DNA from: Fasciola hepatica
Taxonomy: Eukaryota > Platyhelminthes > Trematoda > Plagiorchiida > Fasciolidae
Reading direction: 5' to 3'
NCBI GenBank assembly: GCA_948099385.1
Contig: CANUEZ040000159.1
Location: forward strand, 7,768,501 to 7,832,500
Length of the DNA: 64,000 nt
Below are positions 40,081-54,156 of the stretch, one piece after another; the first letter of the stretch is position 1, and each line of letters starts with the position of its first letter. The position numbers were made by a program, and so were the translations under genes. A model generated the notes under the pieces. It searched no databases. It saw nothing but the letters and a program-made list of their open reading frames with translations, and was not told where the DNA came from.

Positions 40081-43000
40081 TACAACTATGAACACGAGTG
40101 GCCAGACGAGTACACACTACGCATACCTCACGACCGAAAAGACAAGAGCAAAACACATAGTGTGCTTCCCGCAACACATTCTATCCAAACAAATACATAC
40201 TAAGTAATATCATCATGAACGCTTGCACATGCAGCCTCGTTGTTCGTTCGGTTACCAGTGACCCACACACGAATAATTATGAAAAATCACACTTCTCATT
40301 CATTTGTCCACTCCAAAATAAACAATATCCATTCACACTACACACCATTCAACATTAGATCCTACTGAACATATACCATCCGAGTGTACAACTATGATCA
40401 CGAGTGGCCAGACGAGTACACACTACGCATACCTCACGACCGAAAAGACAAGAGCAAAACACATAGTGTGCTTCCCGCAACACATTCTATCCAAACAAAT
40501 ACATACTAAGTAATATCATCATGAACGCTTGCACATGCAGCCTCAATGTTCGTTCGGTTACCAGTGACCCACACACGAATAACTATGAAAAATCACACTT
40601 CTCATTCACTTGTCCACTCCAAAATAAACAATATCCATTCACACTACACACCATTCAACATTAGATCCTACTGAACATATAACATCCGAGTGTACAACTA
40701 TGAACACGAGTGGCCAGACGAGTACACACTACGCATACCTCACGACCGAAAAGACAGGAGCAAAACACATAGTGTGATTCCCGCAACACATTCTATCCAA
40801 ACAAATACATACTAAGTAATATCATCATGAACACTTGCACATGCAGCCTCGTTGTTCGTTCGGTTACCAGTGACCCTCACACGAATAATTATGAAAAATC
40901 ACACTTCTCATTCATTTGTCCACTCCAAAATAAACAATATCCATTCACACTACACACCATTCAACATTAGATCCTACTGAACATATAACATTCGAGTGTA
41001 CAACTATGAACACGAGTGGCCAGACGAGTACACACTACGCATACCTCACGACCGAAAAGACAAGAGCAAAACACATAGTGTGCTTCCCGCAACACATTCT
41101 ATCCAAACAAATACATACTAAGTAATATCATCATGAACACTTGCACATGCAGCCTCGTTGTTCGTTCGGTTACCAGTGACCAACACACGAATAACTATGA
41201 AAAATCACACTTCTCATTCATTTGTCCACTCCAAAATAAACAATATCCATTCACACTACACACCATTCAACATTAGATCCTACTGAACATATAACATCCG
41301 ACTGTACAACTATGATCACGAGTGGCCAGACGAGTACACACTACGCATACCTCACGACCGAAAAGACAAGAGCAAAACACATAGTGTGCTTCCCGCAACA
41401 CATTCTATCCAAACAAATACATACTAAGTAATATCATCATGAACGCTTGCACATGCAGCCTCGTTGTTCGTTCGGTTACCAGTGACCCACACACGAATAA
41501 TTATGAAAAATCACACTTCTCATTCATTTGTCCACTCCAAAATAAACACTATCCATTCACACTACACACCATTCAACATTAGATCCTACTGAACATATAA
41601 CATCCGAGTGTACAACTATGAACACGAGTGGCCAGACGAGTACACACTACGCATACCTCACGACCGAAAAGACAAGAGCAAAACACATAGTGTGCTTCCC
41701 GCAACACATTCTATCCAAACAAATACATACTAAGTAATATCATCATGAACACTTGCACATGCAGCCTCAATGTTCGTTCGGTTACCAGTGACCCACACAC
41801 GAATAATTATGAAAAATCACACTTCTCATTCATTTGTCCACTCCAAAATAAACAATATCCATTCACACTACACACCATTCAACATTAGATCCTACTGAAC
41901 ATATAACATCCGAGTGTACAACTATGAACACGAGTGGCCAGACGAGTACACACTACGCATACCTCACGACCGAAAAGACAAGAGCAAAACACATAGTGTG
42001 CTTCCCGCAACACATTCTATCCAAACAAATACATACTAAGTAATATCATCATGAACGCTTGCACATGCAGCCTCAATGTTCGTTCGGTTACCAGTGACCC
42101 ACACACGAATAACTATGAAAAATCACACTTCTCATTCACTTGTCCACTCCAAAATAAACAATATCCATTCACACTACACACCATTCAACATTAGATCCTA
42201 CTGAACATATAACATACGAGTGTACAACTATGAACACGAGTGGCCAGACGAGTACACACTACGCATACCTCACGACCGAAAAGACAAGAGCAAAACACAT
42301 AGTGTGCTTCCCGCAACACATTCTATCCAAACAAATACATACTAAGTAATATCATCATGAACACTTGCACATGCAGCCTCGTTGTTCGTTCGGTTACCAG
42401 TGACCAACACACGAATAACTATGAAAAATCACACTTCTCATTCATTTGTCCACTCCAAAATAAACAATATCCATTCACACTACACACCATTCAACATTAG
42501 ATCCTACTGAACATATAACATCCGACTGTACAACTATGATCACGAGTGGCCAGACGAGTACACACTACGCATACCTCACGACCGAAAAGACAAGAGCAAA
42601 ACACATAGTGTGCTTCCCGCAACACATTCTATCCAAACAAATACATACTAAGTAATATCATCATGAACGCTTGCACATGCAGCCTCAATGTTCGTTCGGT
42701 TACCAGTGACCCACACACGAATAATTATGAAAAATCACACTTCTCATTCATTTGTCCACTCCAAAATAAACACTATCCATTCACACTACACACCATTCAA
42801 CATTAGATCCTACTGAACATATAACATCCGAGTGTACAACTATGAACACGAGTGGCCAGACGAGTACACACTACGCATACCTCACGACCGAAAAGACAAG
42901 AGCAAAACACATAGTGTGCTTCCCGCAACACATTCTATCCAAACAAATACATACTAAGTAATATCATCATGAACACTTGCACATGCAGCCTCAATGTTCG

Positions 43001-46000
43001 TTCGGTTACCAGTGACCCACACACGAATAACTATGAAAAATCACACTTCTCATTCATTTGTCCACTCCAAAATAAACAATATCCATTCACACTACACACC
43101 ATTCAACATTAGATCCTACTGAACATATACCATCCGAGTGTACAACTATGATCACGAGTGGCCAGACGAGTACACACTACGCATACCTCACGACCGAAAA
43201 GACAAGAGCAAAACACATAGTGTGCTTCCCGCAACACATTCTATCCAAACAAATACATACTAAGTAATATCATCATGAACACTTGCACATGCAGCCTCAA
43301 TGTTCGTTCGGTTACCAGTGACCCACACACGAATAACTATGAAAAATCACACTTCTCATTCATTTGTCCACTCCAAAATAAACAATATCCATTCACACTA
43401 CACACCATTCAACATTAGATCCTACTGAACATATAACATCCGACTGTACAACTATGATCACGAGTGGCCAGACGAGTACACACTACGCATACCTCACGAC
43501 CGAAAAGACAAGAGCAAAACACATAGTGTGCTTCCCGCAACACATTCTATCCAAACAAATACATACTAAGTAATATCATCATGAACGCTTGCACATGCAG
43601 CCTCAATGTTCGTTCGGTTACCAGTGACCCACACACGAATAACTATGAAAAATCACACTTCTCATTCACTTGTCCACTCCAAAATAAACAATATCCATTC
43701 ACACTACACACCATTCAACATTAGATCCTACTGAACATATAACATACGAGTGTACAACTATGAACACGAGTGGCCAGACGAGTACACACTACGCATACCT
43801 CACGACCGAAAAGACAAGAGCAAAACACATAGTGTGCTTCCCGCAACACATTCTATCCAAACAAATACATACTAAGTAATATCATCATGAACGCTTGCAC
43901 ATGCAGCCTCGTTGTTCGTTCGGTTACCAGTGACCCACACACGAATAATTATGAAAAATCACACTTCTCATTCATTTGTCCACTCCAAAATAAACAATAT
44001 CCATTCACACTACACACCATTCAACATTAGATCCTACTGAACATATACCATCCGAGTGTACAACTATGATCACGAGTGGCCAGACGAGTACACACTACGC
44101 ATACCTCACGACCGAAAAGACAAGAGCAAAACACATAGTGTGCTTCCCGCAACACATTCTATCCAAACAAATACATACTAAGTAATATCATCATGAACGC
44201 TTGCACATGCAGCCTCAATGTTCGTTCGGTTACCAGTGACCCACACACGAATAACTATGAAAAATCACACTTCTCATTCACTTGTCCACTCCAAAATAAA
44301 CAATATCCATTCACACTACACACCATTCAACATTAGATCCTACTGAACATATAACATCCGAGTGTACAACTATGAACACGAGTGGCCAGACGAGTACACA
44401 CTACGCATACCTCACGACCGAAAAGACAGGAGCAAAACACATAGTGTGATTCCCGCAACACATTCTATCCAAACAAATACATACTAAGTAATATCATCAT
44501 GAACACTTGCACATGCAGCCTCGTTGTTCGTTCGGTTACCAGTGACCCTCACACGAATAATTATGAAAAATCACACTTCTCATTCATTTGTCCACTCCAA
44601 AATAAACAATATCCATTCACACTACACACCATTCAACATTAGATCCTACTGAACATATAACATTCGAGTGTACAACTATGAACACGAGTGGCCAGACGAG
44701 TACACACTACGCATACCTCACGACCGAAAAGACAAGAGCAAAACACATAGTGTGCTTCCCGCAACACATTCTATCCAAACAAAAACATACTAAGTAATAT
44801 CATCATGAACACTTGCACATGCAGCCTCAATGTTCGTTCGGTTACCAGTGACCAACACACGAATAACTATGAAAAATCACACTTCTCATTCATTTGTCCA
44901 CTCCAAAATAAACAATATCCATTCACACTACACACCATTCAACATTAGATCCTACTGAACATATAACATCCGACTGTACAACTATGATCACGAGTGGCCA
45001 GACGAGTACACACTACGCATACCTCACGACCGAAAAGACAAGAGCAAAACACATAGTGTGCTTCCCGCAACACATTCTATCCAAACAAATACATACTAAG
45101 TAATATCATCATGAACGCTTGCACATGCAGCCTCGTTGTTCGTTCGGTTACCAGTGACCCACACACGAATAATTATGAAAAATCACACTTCTCATTCATT
45201 TGTCCACTCCAAAATAAACACTATCCATTCACACTACACACCATTCAACATTAGATCCTACTGAACATATAACATCCGAGTGTACAACTATGAACACGAG
45301 TGGCCAGACGAGTACACACTACGCATACCTCACGACCGAAAAGACAAGAGCAAAACACATAGTGTGCTTCCCGCAACACATTCTATCCAAACAAATACAT
45401 ACTAAGTAATATCATCATGAACACTTGCACATGCAGCCTCAATGTTCGTTCGGTTACCAGTGACCCACACACGAATAATTATGAAAAATCACACTTCTCA
45501 TTCATTTGTCCACTCCAAAATAAACAATATCCATTCACACTACACACCATTCAACATTAGATCCTACTGAACATATAACATCCGAGTGTACAACTATGAA
45601 CACGAGTGGCCAGACGAGTACACACTACGCATACCTCACGACCGAAAAGACAAGAGCAAAACACATAGTGTGCTTCCCGCAACACATTCTATCCAAACAA
45701 ATACATACTAAGTAATATCATCATGAACGCTTGCACATGCAGCCTCAATGTTCGTTCGGTTACCAGTGACCCACACACGAATAACTATGAAAAATCACAC
45801 TTCTCATTCACTTGTCCACTCCAAAATAAACAATATCCATTCACACTACACACCATTCAACATTAGATCCTACTGAACATATAACATACGAGTGTACAAC
45901 TATGATCACGAGTGGCCAGACGAGTACACACTACGCATACCTCACGACCGAAAAGACAAGAGCAAAACACATAGTGTGCTTCCCGCAACACATTCTATCC

Positions 46001-47424
46001 AAACAAATACATACTAAGTAATATCATCATGAACACTTGCACATGCAGCCTCGTTGTTCGTTCGGTTACCAGTGACCAACACACGAATAACTATGAAAAA
46101 TCACACTTCTCATTCATTTGTCCACTCCAAAATAAACAATATCCATTCACACTACACACCATTCAACATTAGATCCTACTGAACATATAACATCCGACTG
46201 TACAACTATGATCACGAGTGGCCAGACGAGTACACACTACGCATACCTCACGACCGAAAAGACAAGAGCAAAACACATAGTGTGCTTCCCGCAACACATT
46301 CTATCCAAACAAATACATACTAAGTAATATCATCATGAACGCTTGCACATGCAGCCTCAATGTTCGTTCGGTTACCAGTGACCCTCACACGAATAATTAT
46401 GAAAAATCACACTTCTCATTCATTTGTCCACTCCAAAATAAACACTATCCATTCACACTACACACCATTCAACATTAGATCCTACTGAACATATAACATC
46501 CGAGTGTACAACTATGAACACGAGTGGCCAGACGAGTACACACTACGCATACCTCACGACCGAAAAGACAAGAGCAAAACACATAGTGTGCTTCCCGCAA
46601 CACATTCTATCCAAACAAATACATACTAAGTAATATCATCATGAACACTTGCACATGCAGCCTCAATGTTCGTTCGGTTACCAGTGACCCACACACGAAT
46701 AACTATGAAAAATCACACTTCTCATTCATTTGTCCACTCCAAAATAAACAATATCCATTCACACTACACACCATTCAACATTAGATCCTACTGAACATAT
46801 ACCATCCGAGTGTACAACTATGATCACGAGTGGCCAGACGAGTACACACTACGCATACCTCACGACCGAAAAGACAAGAGCAAAACACATAGTGTGCTTC
46901 CCGCAACACATTCTATCCAAACAAATACATACTAAGTAATATCATCATGAACACTTGCACATGCAGCCTCGTTGTTCGTTCGGTTACCAGTGACCCACAC
47001 ACGAATAACTATGAAAAATCACACTTCTCATTCATTTGTCCACTCCAAAATAAACAATATCCATTCACACTACACACCATTCAACATTAGATCCTACTGA
47101 ACATATAACATCCGACTGTACAACTATGATCACGAGTGGCCAGACGAGTACACACTACGCATACCTCACGACCGAAAAGACAAGAGCAAAACACATAGTG
47201 TGCTTCCCGCAACACATTCTATCCAAACAAATACATACTAAGTAATATCATCATGAACGCTTGCACATGCAGCCTCGTGGTTCGTTCGGTTACCAGTGAC
47301 CCACACACGAATAACTATGAAAAATCACACTTCTCATTCACTTGTCCACTCCAAAATAAACAATATCCATTCACACTACACACCATTCAACATTAGATCC
47401 TACTGAACATATAACATACGAGTG
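40081..47424 (+). repeat. Two copies of a 12-monomer HOR (3672 bp each)
   Basis: The twelve monomers from 40081 to 43752 match those from 43753 to 47424 in order. Shared rare markers are GACAGG with GATTCC (40693 and 44365), the CATTCGAG junction (before 40999 and 44671), CCAACAC (40999/44671 and 42223/45895), AACACTATCC (41305/44977 and 42529/46201), TTCACTTG (40387, 41917 and 43447 and their partners), and CATACGAG before 42223/45895. I count about ten base differences in 3672 bp, mostly at sites 159-161. This is the longest high-identity segmental duplication I can see in the window. Confidence 0.93.
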
Positions 47425-50400
47425 TACAACTATGAACACGAGTGGCCAGACGAGTACACACTACGCATACCTCACGACCGAAAAGACAAGAGCAAAACAC
47501 ATAGTGTGCTTCCCGCAACACATTCTATCCAAACAAATACATACTAAGTAATATCATCATGAACACTTGCACATGCAGCCTCGTTGTTCGTTCGGTTACC
47601 AGTGACCAACACACGAATAACTATGAAAAATCACACTTCTCATTCATTTGTCCACTCCAAAATAAACAATATCCATTCACACTACACACCATTCAACATT
47701 AGATCCTACTGAACATATAACATCCGACTGTACAACTATGATCACGAGTGGCCAGACGAGTACACACTACGCATACCTCACGACCGAAAAGACAAGAGCA
47801 AAACACATAGTGTGCTTCCCGCAACACATTCTATCCAAACAAATACATACTAAGTAATATCATCATGAACGCTTGCACATGCAGCCTCGTTGTTCGTTCG
47901 GTTACCAGTGACCCACACACGAATAATTATGAAAAATCACACTTCTCATTCATTTGTCCACTCCAAAATAAACAATATCCATTCACACTACACACCATTC
48001 AACATTAGATCCTACTGAACATATAACATACGAGTGTACAACTATGAACACGAGTGGCCAGACGAGTACACACTACGCATACCTCACGACCGAAAAGACA
48101 AGAGCAAAACACATAGTGTGCTTCCCGCAACACATTCTATCCAAACAAATACATACTAAGTAATATCATCATGAACACTTGCACATGCAGCCTCGTTGTT
48201 CGTTCGGTTACCAGTGACCAACACACGAATAACTATGAAAAATCACACTTCTCATTCATTTGTCCACTCCAAAATAAACAATATCCATTCACACTACACA
48301 CCATTCAACATTAGATCCTACTGAACATATAACATCCGACTGTACAACTATGATCACGAGTGGCCAGACGAGTACACACTACGCATACCTCACGACCGAA
48401 AAGACAAGAGCAAAACACATAGTGTGCTTCCCGCAACACATTCTATCCAAACAAATACATACTAAGTAATATCATCATGAACGCTTGCACATGCAGCCTC
48501 GTTGTTCGTTCGGTTACCAGTGACCCTCACACGAATAATTATGAAAAATCACACTTCTCATTCATTTGTCCACTCCAAAATAAACACTATCCATTCACAC
48601 TACACACCATTCAACATTAGATCCTACTGAACATATAACATCCGAGTGTACAACTATGAACACGAGTGGCCAGACGAGTACACACTACGCATACCTCACG
48701 ACCGAAAAGACAAGAGCAAAACACATAGTGTGCTTCCCGCAACACATTCTATCCAAACAAATACATACTAAGTAATATCATCATGAACACTTGCACATGC
48801 AGCCTCAATGTTCGTTCGGTTACCAGTGACCCACACACGAATAATTATGAAAAATCACACTTCTCATTCATTTGTCCACTCCAAAATAAACAATATCCAT
48901 TCACACTACACACCATTCAACATTAGATCCTACTGAACATATAACATCCGAGTGTACAACTATGAACACGAGTGGCCAGACGAGTACACACTACGCATAC
49001 CTCACGACCGAAAAGACAAGAGCAAAACACATAGTGTGCTTCCCGCAACACATTCTATCCAAACAAATACATACTAAGTAATATCATCATGAACACTTGC
49101 ACATGCAGCCTCAATGTTCGTTCGGTTACCAGTGACCCACACACGAATAATTATGAAAAATCACACTTCTCATTCATTTGTCCACTCCAAAATAAACAAT
49201 ATCCATTCACACTACACACCATTCAACATTAGATCCTACTGAACATATAACATCCGAGTGTACAACTATGAACACGAGTGGCCAGACGAGTACACACTAC
49301 GCATACCTCACGACCGAAAAGACAAGAGCAAAACACATAGTGTGCTTCCCGCAACACATTCTATCCAAACAAATACATACTAAGTAATATCATCATGAAC
49401 GCTTGCACATGCAGCCTCAATGTTCGTTCGGTTACCAGTGACCCACACACGAATAACTATGAAAAATCACACTTCTCATTCACTTGTCCACTCCAAAATA
49501 AACAATATCCATTCACACTACACACCATTCAACATTAGATCCTACTGAACATATAACATACGAGTGTACAACTATGAACACGAGTGGCCAGACGAGTACA
49601 CACTACGCATACCTCACGACCGAAAAGACAAGAGCAAAACACATAGTGTGCTTCCCGCAACACATTCTATCCAAACAAATACATACTAAGTAATATCATC
49701 ATGAACACTTGCACATGCAGCCTCGTTGTTCGTTCGGTTACCAGTGACCAACACACGAATAACTATGAAAAATCACACTTCTCATTCATTTGTCCACTCC
49801 AAAATAAACAATATCCATTCACACTACACACCATTCAACATTAGATCCTACTGAACATATAACATCCGACTGTACAACTATGATCACGAGTGGCCAGACG
49901 AGTACACACTACGCATACCTCACGACCGAAAAGACAAGAGCAAAACACATAGTGTGCTTCCCGCAACACATTCTATCCAAACAAATACATACTAAGTAAT
50001 ATCATCATGAACGCTTGCACATGCAGCCTCAATGTTCGTTCGGTTACCAGTGACCCACACACGAATAATTATGAAAAATCACACTTCTCATTCATTTGTC
50101 CACTCCAAAATAAACAATATCCATTCACACTACACACCATTCAACATTAGATCCTACTGAACATATAACATCCGAGTGTACAACTATGATCACGAGTGGC
50201 CAGACGAGTACACACTACGCATACCTCACGACCGAAAAGACAAGAGCAAAACACATAGTGTGCTTCCCGCAACACATTCTATCCAAACAAATACATACTA
50301 AGTAATATCATCATGAACACTTGCACATGCAGCCTCGTTGTTCGTTCGGTTACCAGTGACCCACACACGAATAACTATGAAAAATCACACTTCTCATTCA

Positions 50401-53400
50401 TTTGTCCACTCCAAAATAAACAATATCCATTCACACTACACACCATTCAACATTAGATCCTACTGAACATATACCATCCGAGTGTACAACTATGATCACG
50501 AGTGGCCAGACGAGTACACACTACGCATACCTCACGACCGAAAAGACAAGAGCAAAACACATAGTGTGCTTCCCGCAACACATTCTATCCAAACAAATAC
50601 ATACTAAGTAATATCATCATGAACACTTGCACATGCAGCCTCGTTGTTCGTTCGGTTACCAGTGACCCACACACGAATAACTATGAAAAATCACACTTCT
50701 CATTCATTTGTCCACTCCAAAATAAACAATATCCATTCACACTACACACCATTCAACATTAGATCCTACTGAACATATAACATCCGAGTGTACAACTATG
50801 ATCACGAGTGGCCAGACGAGTACACACTACGCATACCTCACGACCGAAAAGACAAGAGCAAAACACATAGTGTGCTTCCCGCAACACATTCTATCCAAAC
50901 AAATACATACTAAGTAATATCATCATGAACGCTTGCACATGCAGCCTCAATGTTCGTTCGGTTACCAGTGACCCACACACGAATAACTATGAAAAATCAC
51001 ACTTCTCATTCACTTGTCCACTCCAAAATAAACAATATCCATTCACACTACACACCATTCAACATTAGATCCTACTGAACATATAACATCCGAGTGTACA
51101 ACTATGAACACGAGTGGCCAGACGAGTACACACTACGCATACCTCACGACCGAAAAGACAAGAGCAAAACACATAGTGTGCTTCCCGCAACACATTCTAT
51201 CCAAACAAATACATACTAAGTAATATCATCATGAACACTTGCACATGCAGCCTCAATGTTCGTTCGGTTACCAGTGACCAACACACGAATAACTATGAAA
51301 AATCACACTTCTCATTCATTTGTCCACTCCAAAATAAACAATATCCATTCACACTACACACCATTCAACATTAGATCCTACTGAACATATAACATCCGAC
51401 TGTACAACTATGATCACGAGTGGCCAGACGAGTACACACTACGCATACCTCACGACCGAAAAGACAAGAGCAAAACACATAGTGTGCTTCCCGCAACACA
51501 TTCTATCCAAACAAATACATACTAAGTAATATCATCATGAACGCTTGCACATGCAGCCTCGTTGTTCGTTCGGTTACCAGTGACCCTCACACGAATAATT
51601 ATGAAAAATCACACTTCTCATTCATTTGTCCACTCCAAAATAAACACTATCCATTCACACTACACACCATTCAACATTAGATCCTACTGAACATATAACA
51701 TACGAGTGTACAACTATGAACACGAGTGGCCAGACGAGTACACACTACGCATACCTCACGACCGAAAAGACAAGAGCAAAACACATAGTGTGCTTCCCGC
51801 AACACATTCTATCCAAACAAATACATACTAAGTAATATCATCATGAACACTTGCACATGCAGCCTCAATGTTCGTTCGGTTACCAGTGACCCACACACGA
51901 ATAATTATGAAAAATCACACTTCTCATTCATTTGTCCACTCCAAAATAAACAATATCCATTCACACTACACACCATTCAACATTAGATCCTACTGAACAT
52001 ATAACATACGAGTGTACAACTATGAACACGAGTGGCCAGACGAGTACACACTACGCATACCTCACGACCGAAAAGACAAGAGCAAAACACATAGTGTGCT
52101 TCCCGCAACACATTCTATCCAAACAAATACATACTAAGTAATATCATCATGAACGCTTGCACATGCAGCCTCAATGTTCGTTCGGTTACCAGTGACCCAC
52201 ACACGAATAACTATGAAAAATCACACTTCTCATTCACTTGTCCACTCCAAAATAAACAATATCCATTCACACTACACACCATTCAACATTAGATCCTACT
52301 GAACATATAACATACGAGTGTACAACTATGAACACGAGTGGCCAGACGAGTACACACTACGCATACCTCACGACCGAAAAGACAAGAGCAAAACACATAG
52401 TGTGCTTCCCGCAACACATTCTATCCAAACAAATACATACTGAGTAATATCATCATGAACACTTGCACATGCAGCCTCGTTGTTCGTTCGGTTACCAGTG
52501 ACCAACACACGAATAACTATGAAAAATCACACTTCTCATTCATTTGTCCACTCCAAAATAAACAATATCCATTCACACTACACACCATTCAACATTAGAT
52601 CCTACTGAACATATAACATCCGACTGTACAACTATGATCACGAGTGGCCAGACGAGTACACACTACGCATACCTCACGACCGAAAAGACAAGAGCAAAAC
52701 ACATAGTGTGCTTCCCGCAACACATTCTATCCAAACAAATACATACTAAGTAATATCATCATGAACGCTTGCACATGCAGCCTCGTTGTTCGTTCGGTTA
52801 CCAGTGACCCACACACGAATAATTATGAAAAATCACACTTCTCATTCATTTGTCCACTCCAAAATAAACAATATCCATTCACACTACACACCATTCAACA
52901 TTAGATCCTACTGAACATATAACATCCGAGTGTACAACTATGAACACGAGTGGCCAGACGAGTACACACTACGCATACCTCACGACCGAAAAGACAAGAG
53001 CAAAACACATAGTGTGCTTCCCGCAACACATTCTATCCAAACAAATACATACTAAGTAATATCATCATGAACGCTTGCACATGCAGCCTCAATGTTCGTT
53101 CGGTTACCAGTGACCCACACACGAATAACTATGAAAAATCACAATTCTCATTCATTTGTCCACTCCAAAATAAACAATATCCATTCACACTACACACCAT
53201 TCAACATTAGATCCTACTGAACATATACCATCCGAGTGTACAACTATGATCACGAGTGGCCAGACGAGTACACACTACGCATACCTCACGACCGAAAAGA
53301 CAAGAGCAAAACACATAGTGTGCTTCCCGCAACACATTCTATCCAAACAAATACATACGAAGTAATATCATCATGAACGCTTGCACATGCAGCCTCAATG

Positions 53401-54156
53401 TTCGTTCGGTTACCAGTGACCCACACACGAATAACTATGAAAAATCACACTTCTCATTCACTTGTCCACTCCAAAATAAACAATATCCATTCACACTACA
53501 CACCATTCAACATTAGATCCTACTGAACATATAACATCCGAGTGTACAACTATGAACACGAGTGGCCAGACGAGTACACACTACGCATACCTCACGACCG
53601 AAAAGACAAGAGCAAAACACATAGTGTGCTTCCCGCAACACATTCTATCCAAACAAATACATACTAAGTAATATCATCATGAACACTTGCACATGCAGCC
53701 TCGTTGTTCGTTCGGTTACCAGTGACCCACACACGAATAACTATGAAAAATCACACTTCTCATTCATTTGTCCACTCCAAAATAAACAATATCCATTCAC
53801 ACTACACACCATTCAACATTAGATCCTACTGAACATATAACATCCGAGTGTACAACTATGATCACGAGTGGCCAGACGAGTACACACTACGCATACCTCA
53901 CGACCGAAAAGACAAGAGCAAAACACATAGTGTGCTTCCCGCAACACATTCTATCCAAACAAATACATACTAAGTAATATCATCATGAACGCTTGCACAT
54001 GCAGCCTCAATGTTCGTTCGGTTACCAGTGACCCACACACGAATAACTATGAAAAATCACCCTTCTCATTCACTTGTCCACTCCAAAATAAACAATATCC
54101 ATTCACACTACACACCATTCAACATTAGATCCTACTGAACATATAACATCCGAGTG
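47425..54156 (+). repeat. Rearranged 4-5-monomer module following the 12-mer
   Basis: The block is built from the same types as the preceding 12-mer but in changing order. A CCAACAC monomer is always followed by a GACTG-GATC monomer, usually with AATAATT. CCAACAC monomers begin at 47425, 48037, 49567, 51097 and 52321, spaced 2, 5, 5 and 4 monomers apart. AACACT monomers are at 48343 and 51403. TTCACTTG monomers close most modules (49261, 50791, 52015, 53239, 53851). The CATACGAG junction recurs. Irregular spacing with constant neighbours suggests out-of-register exchange between modules. Confidence 0.82.
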
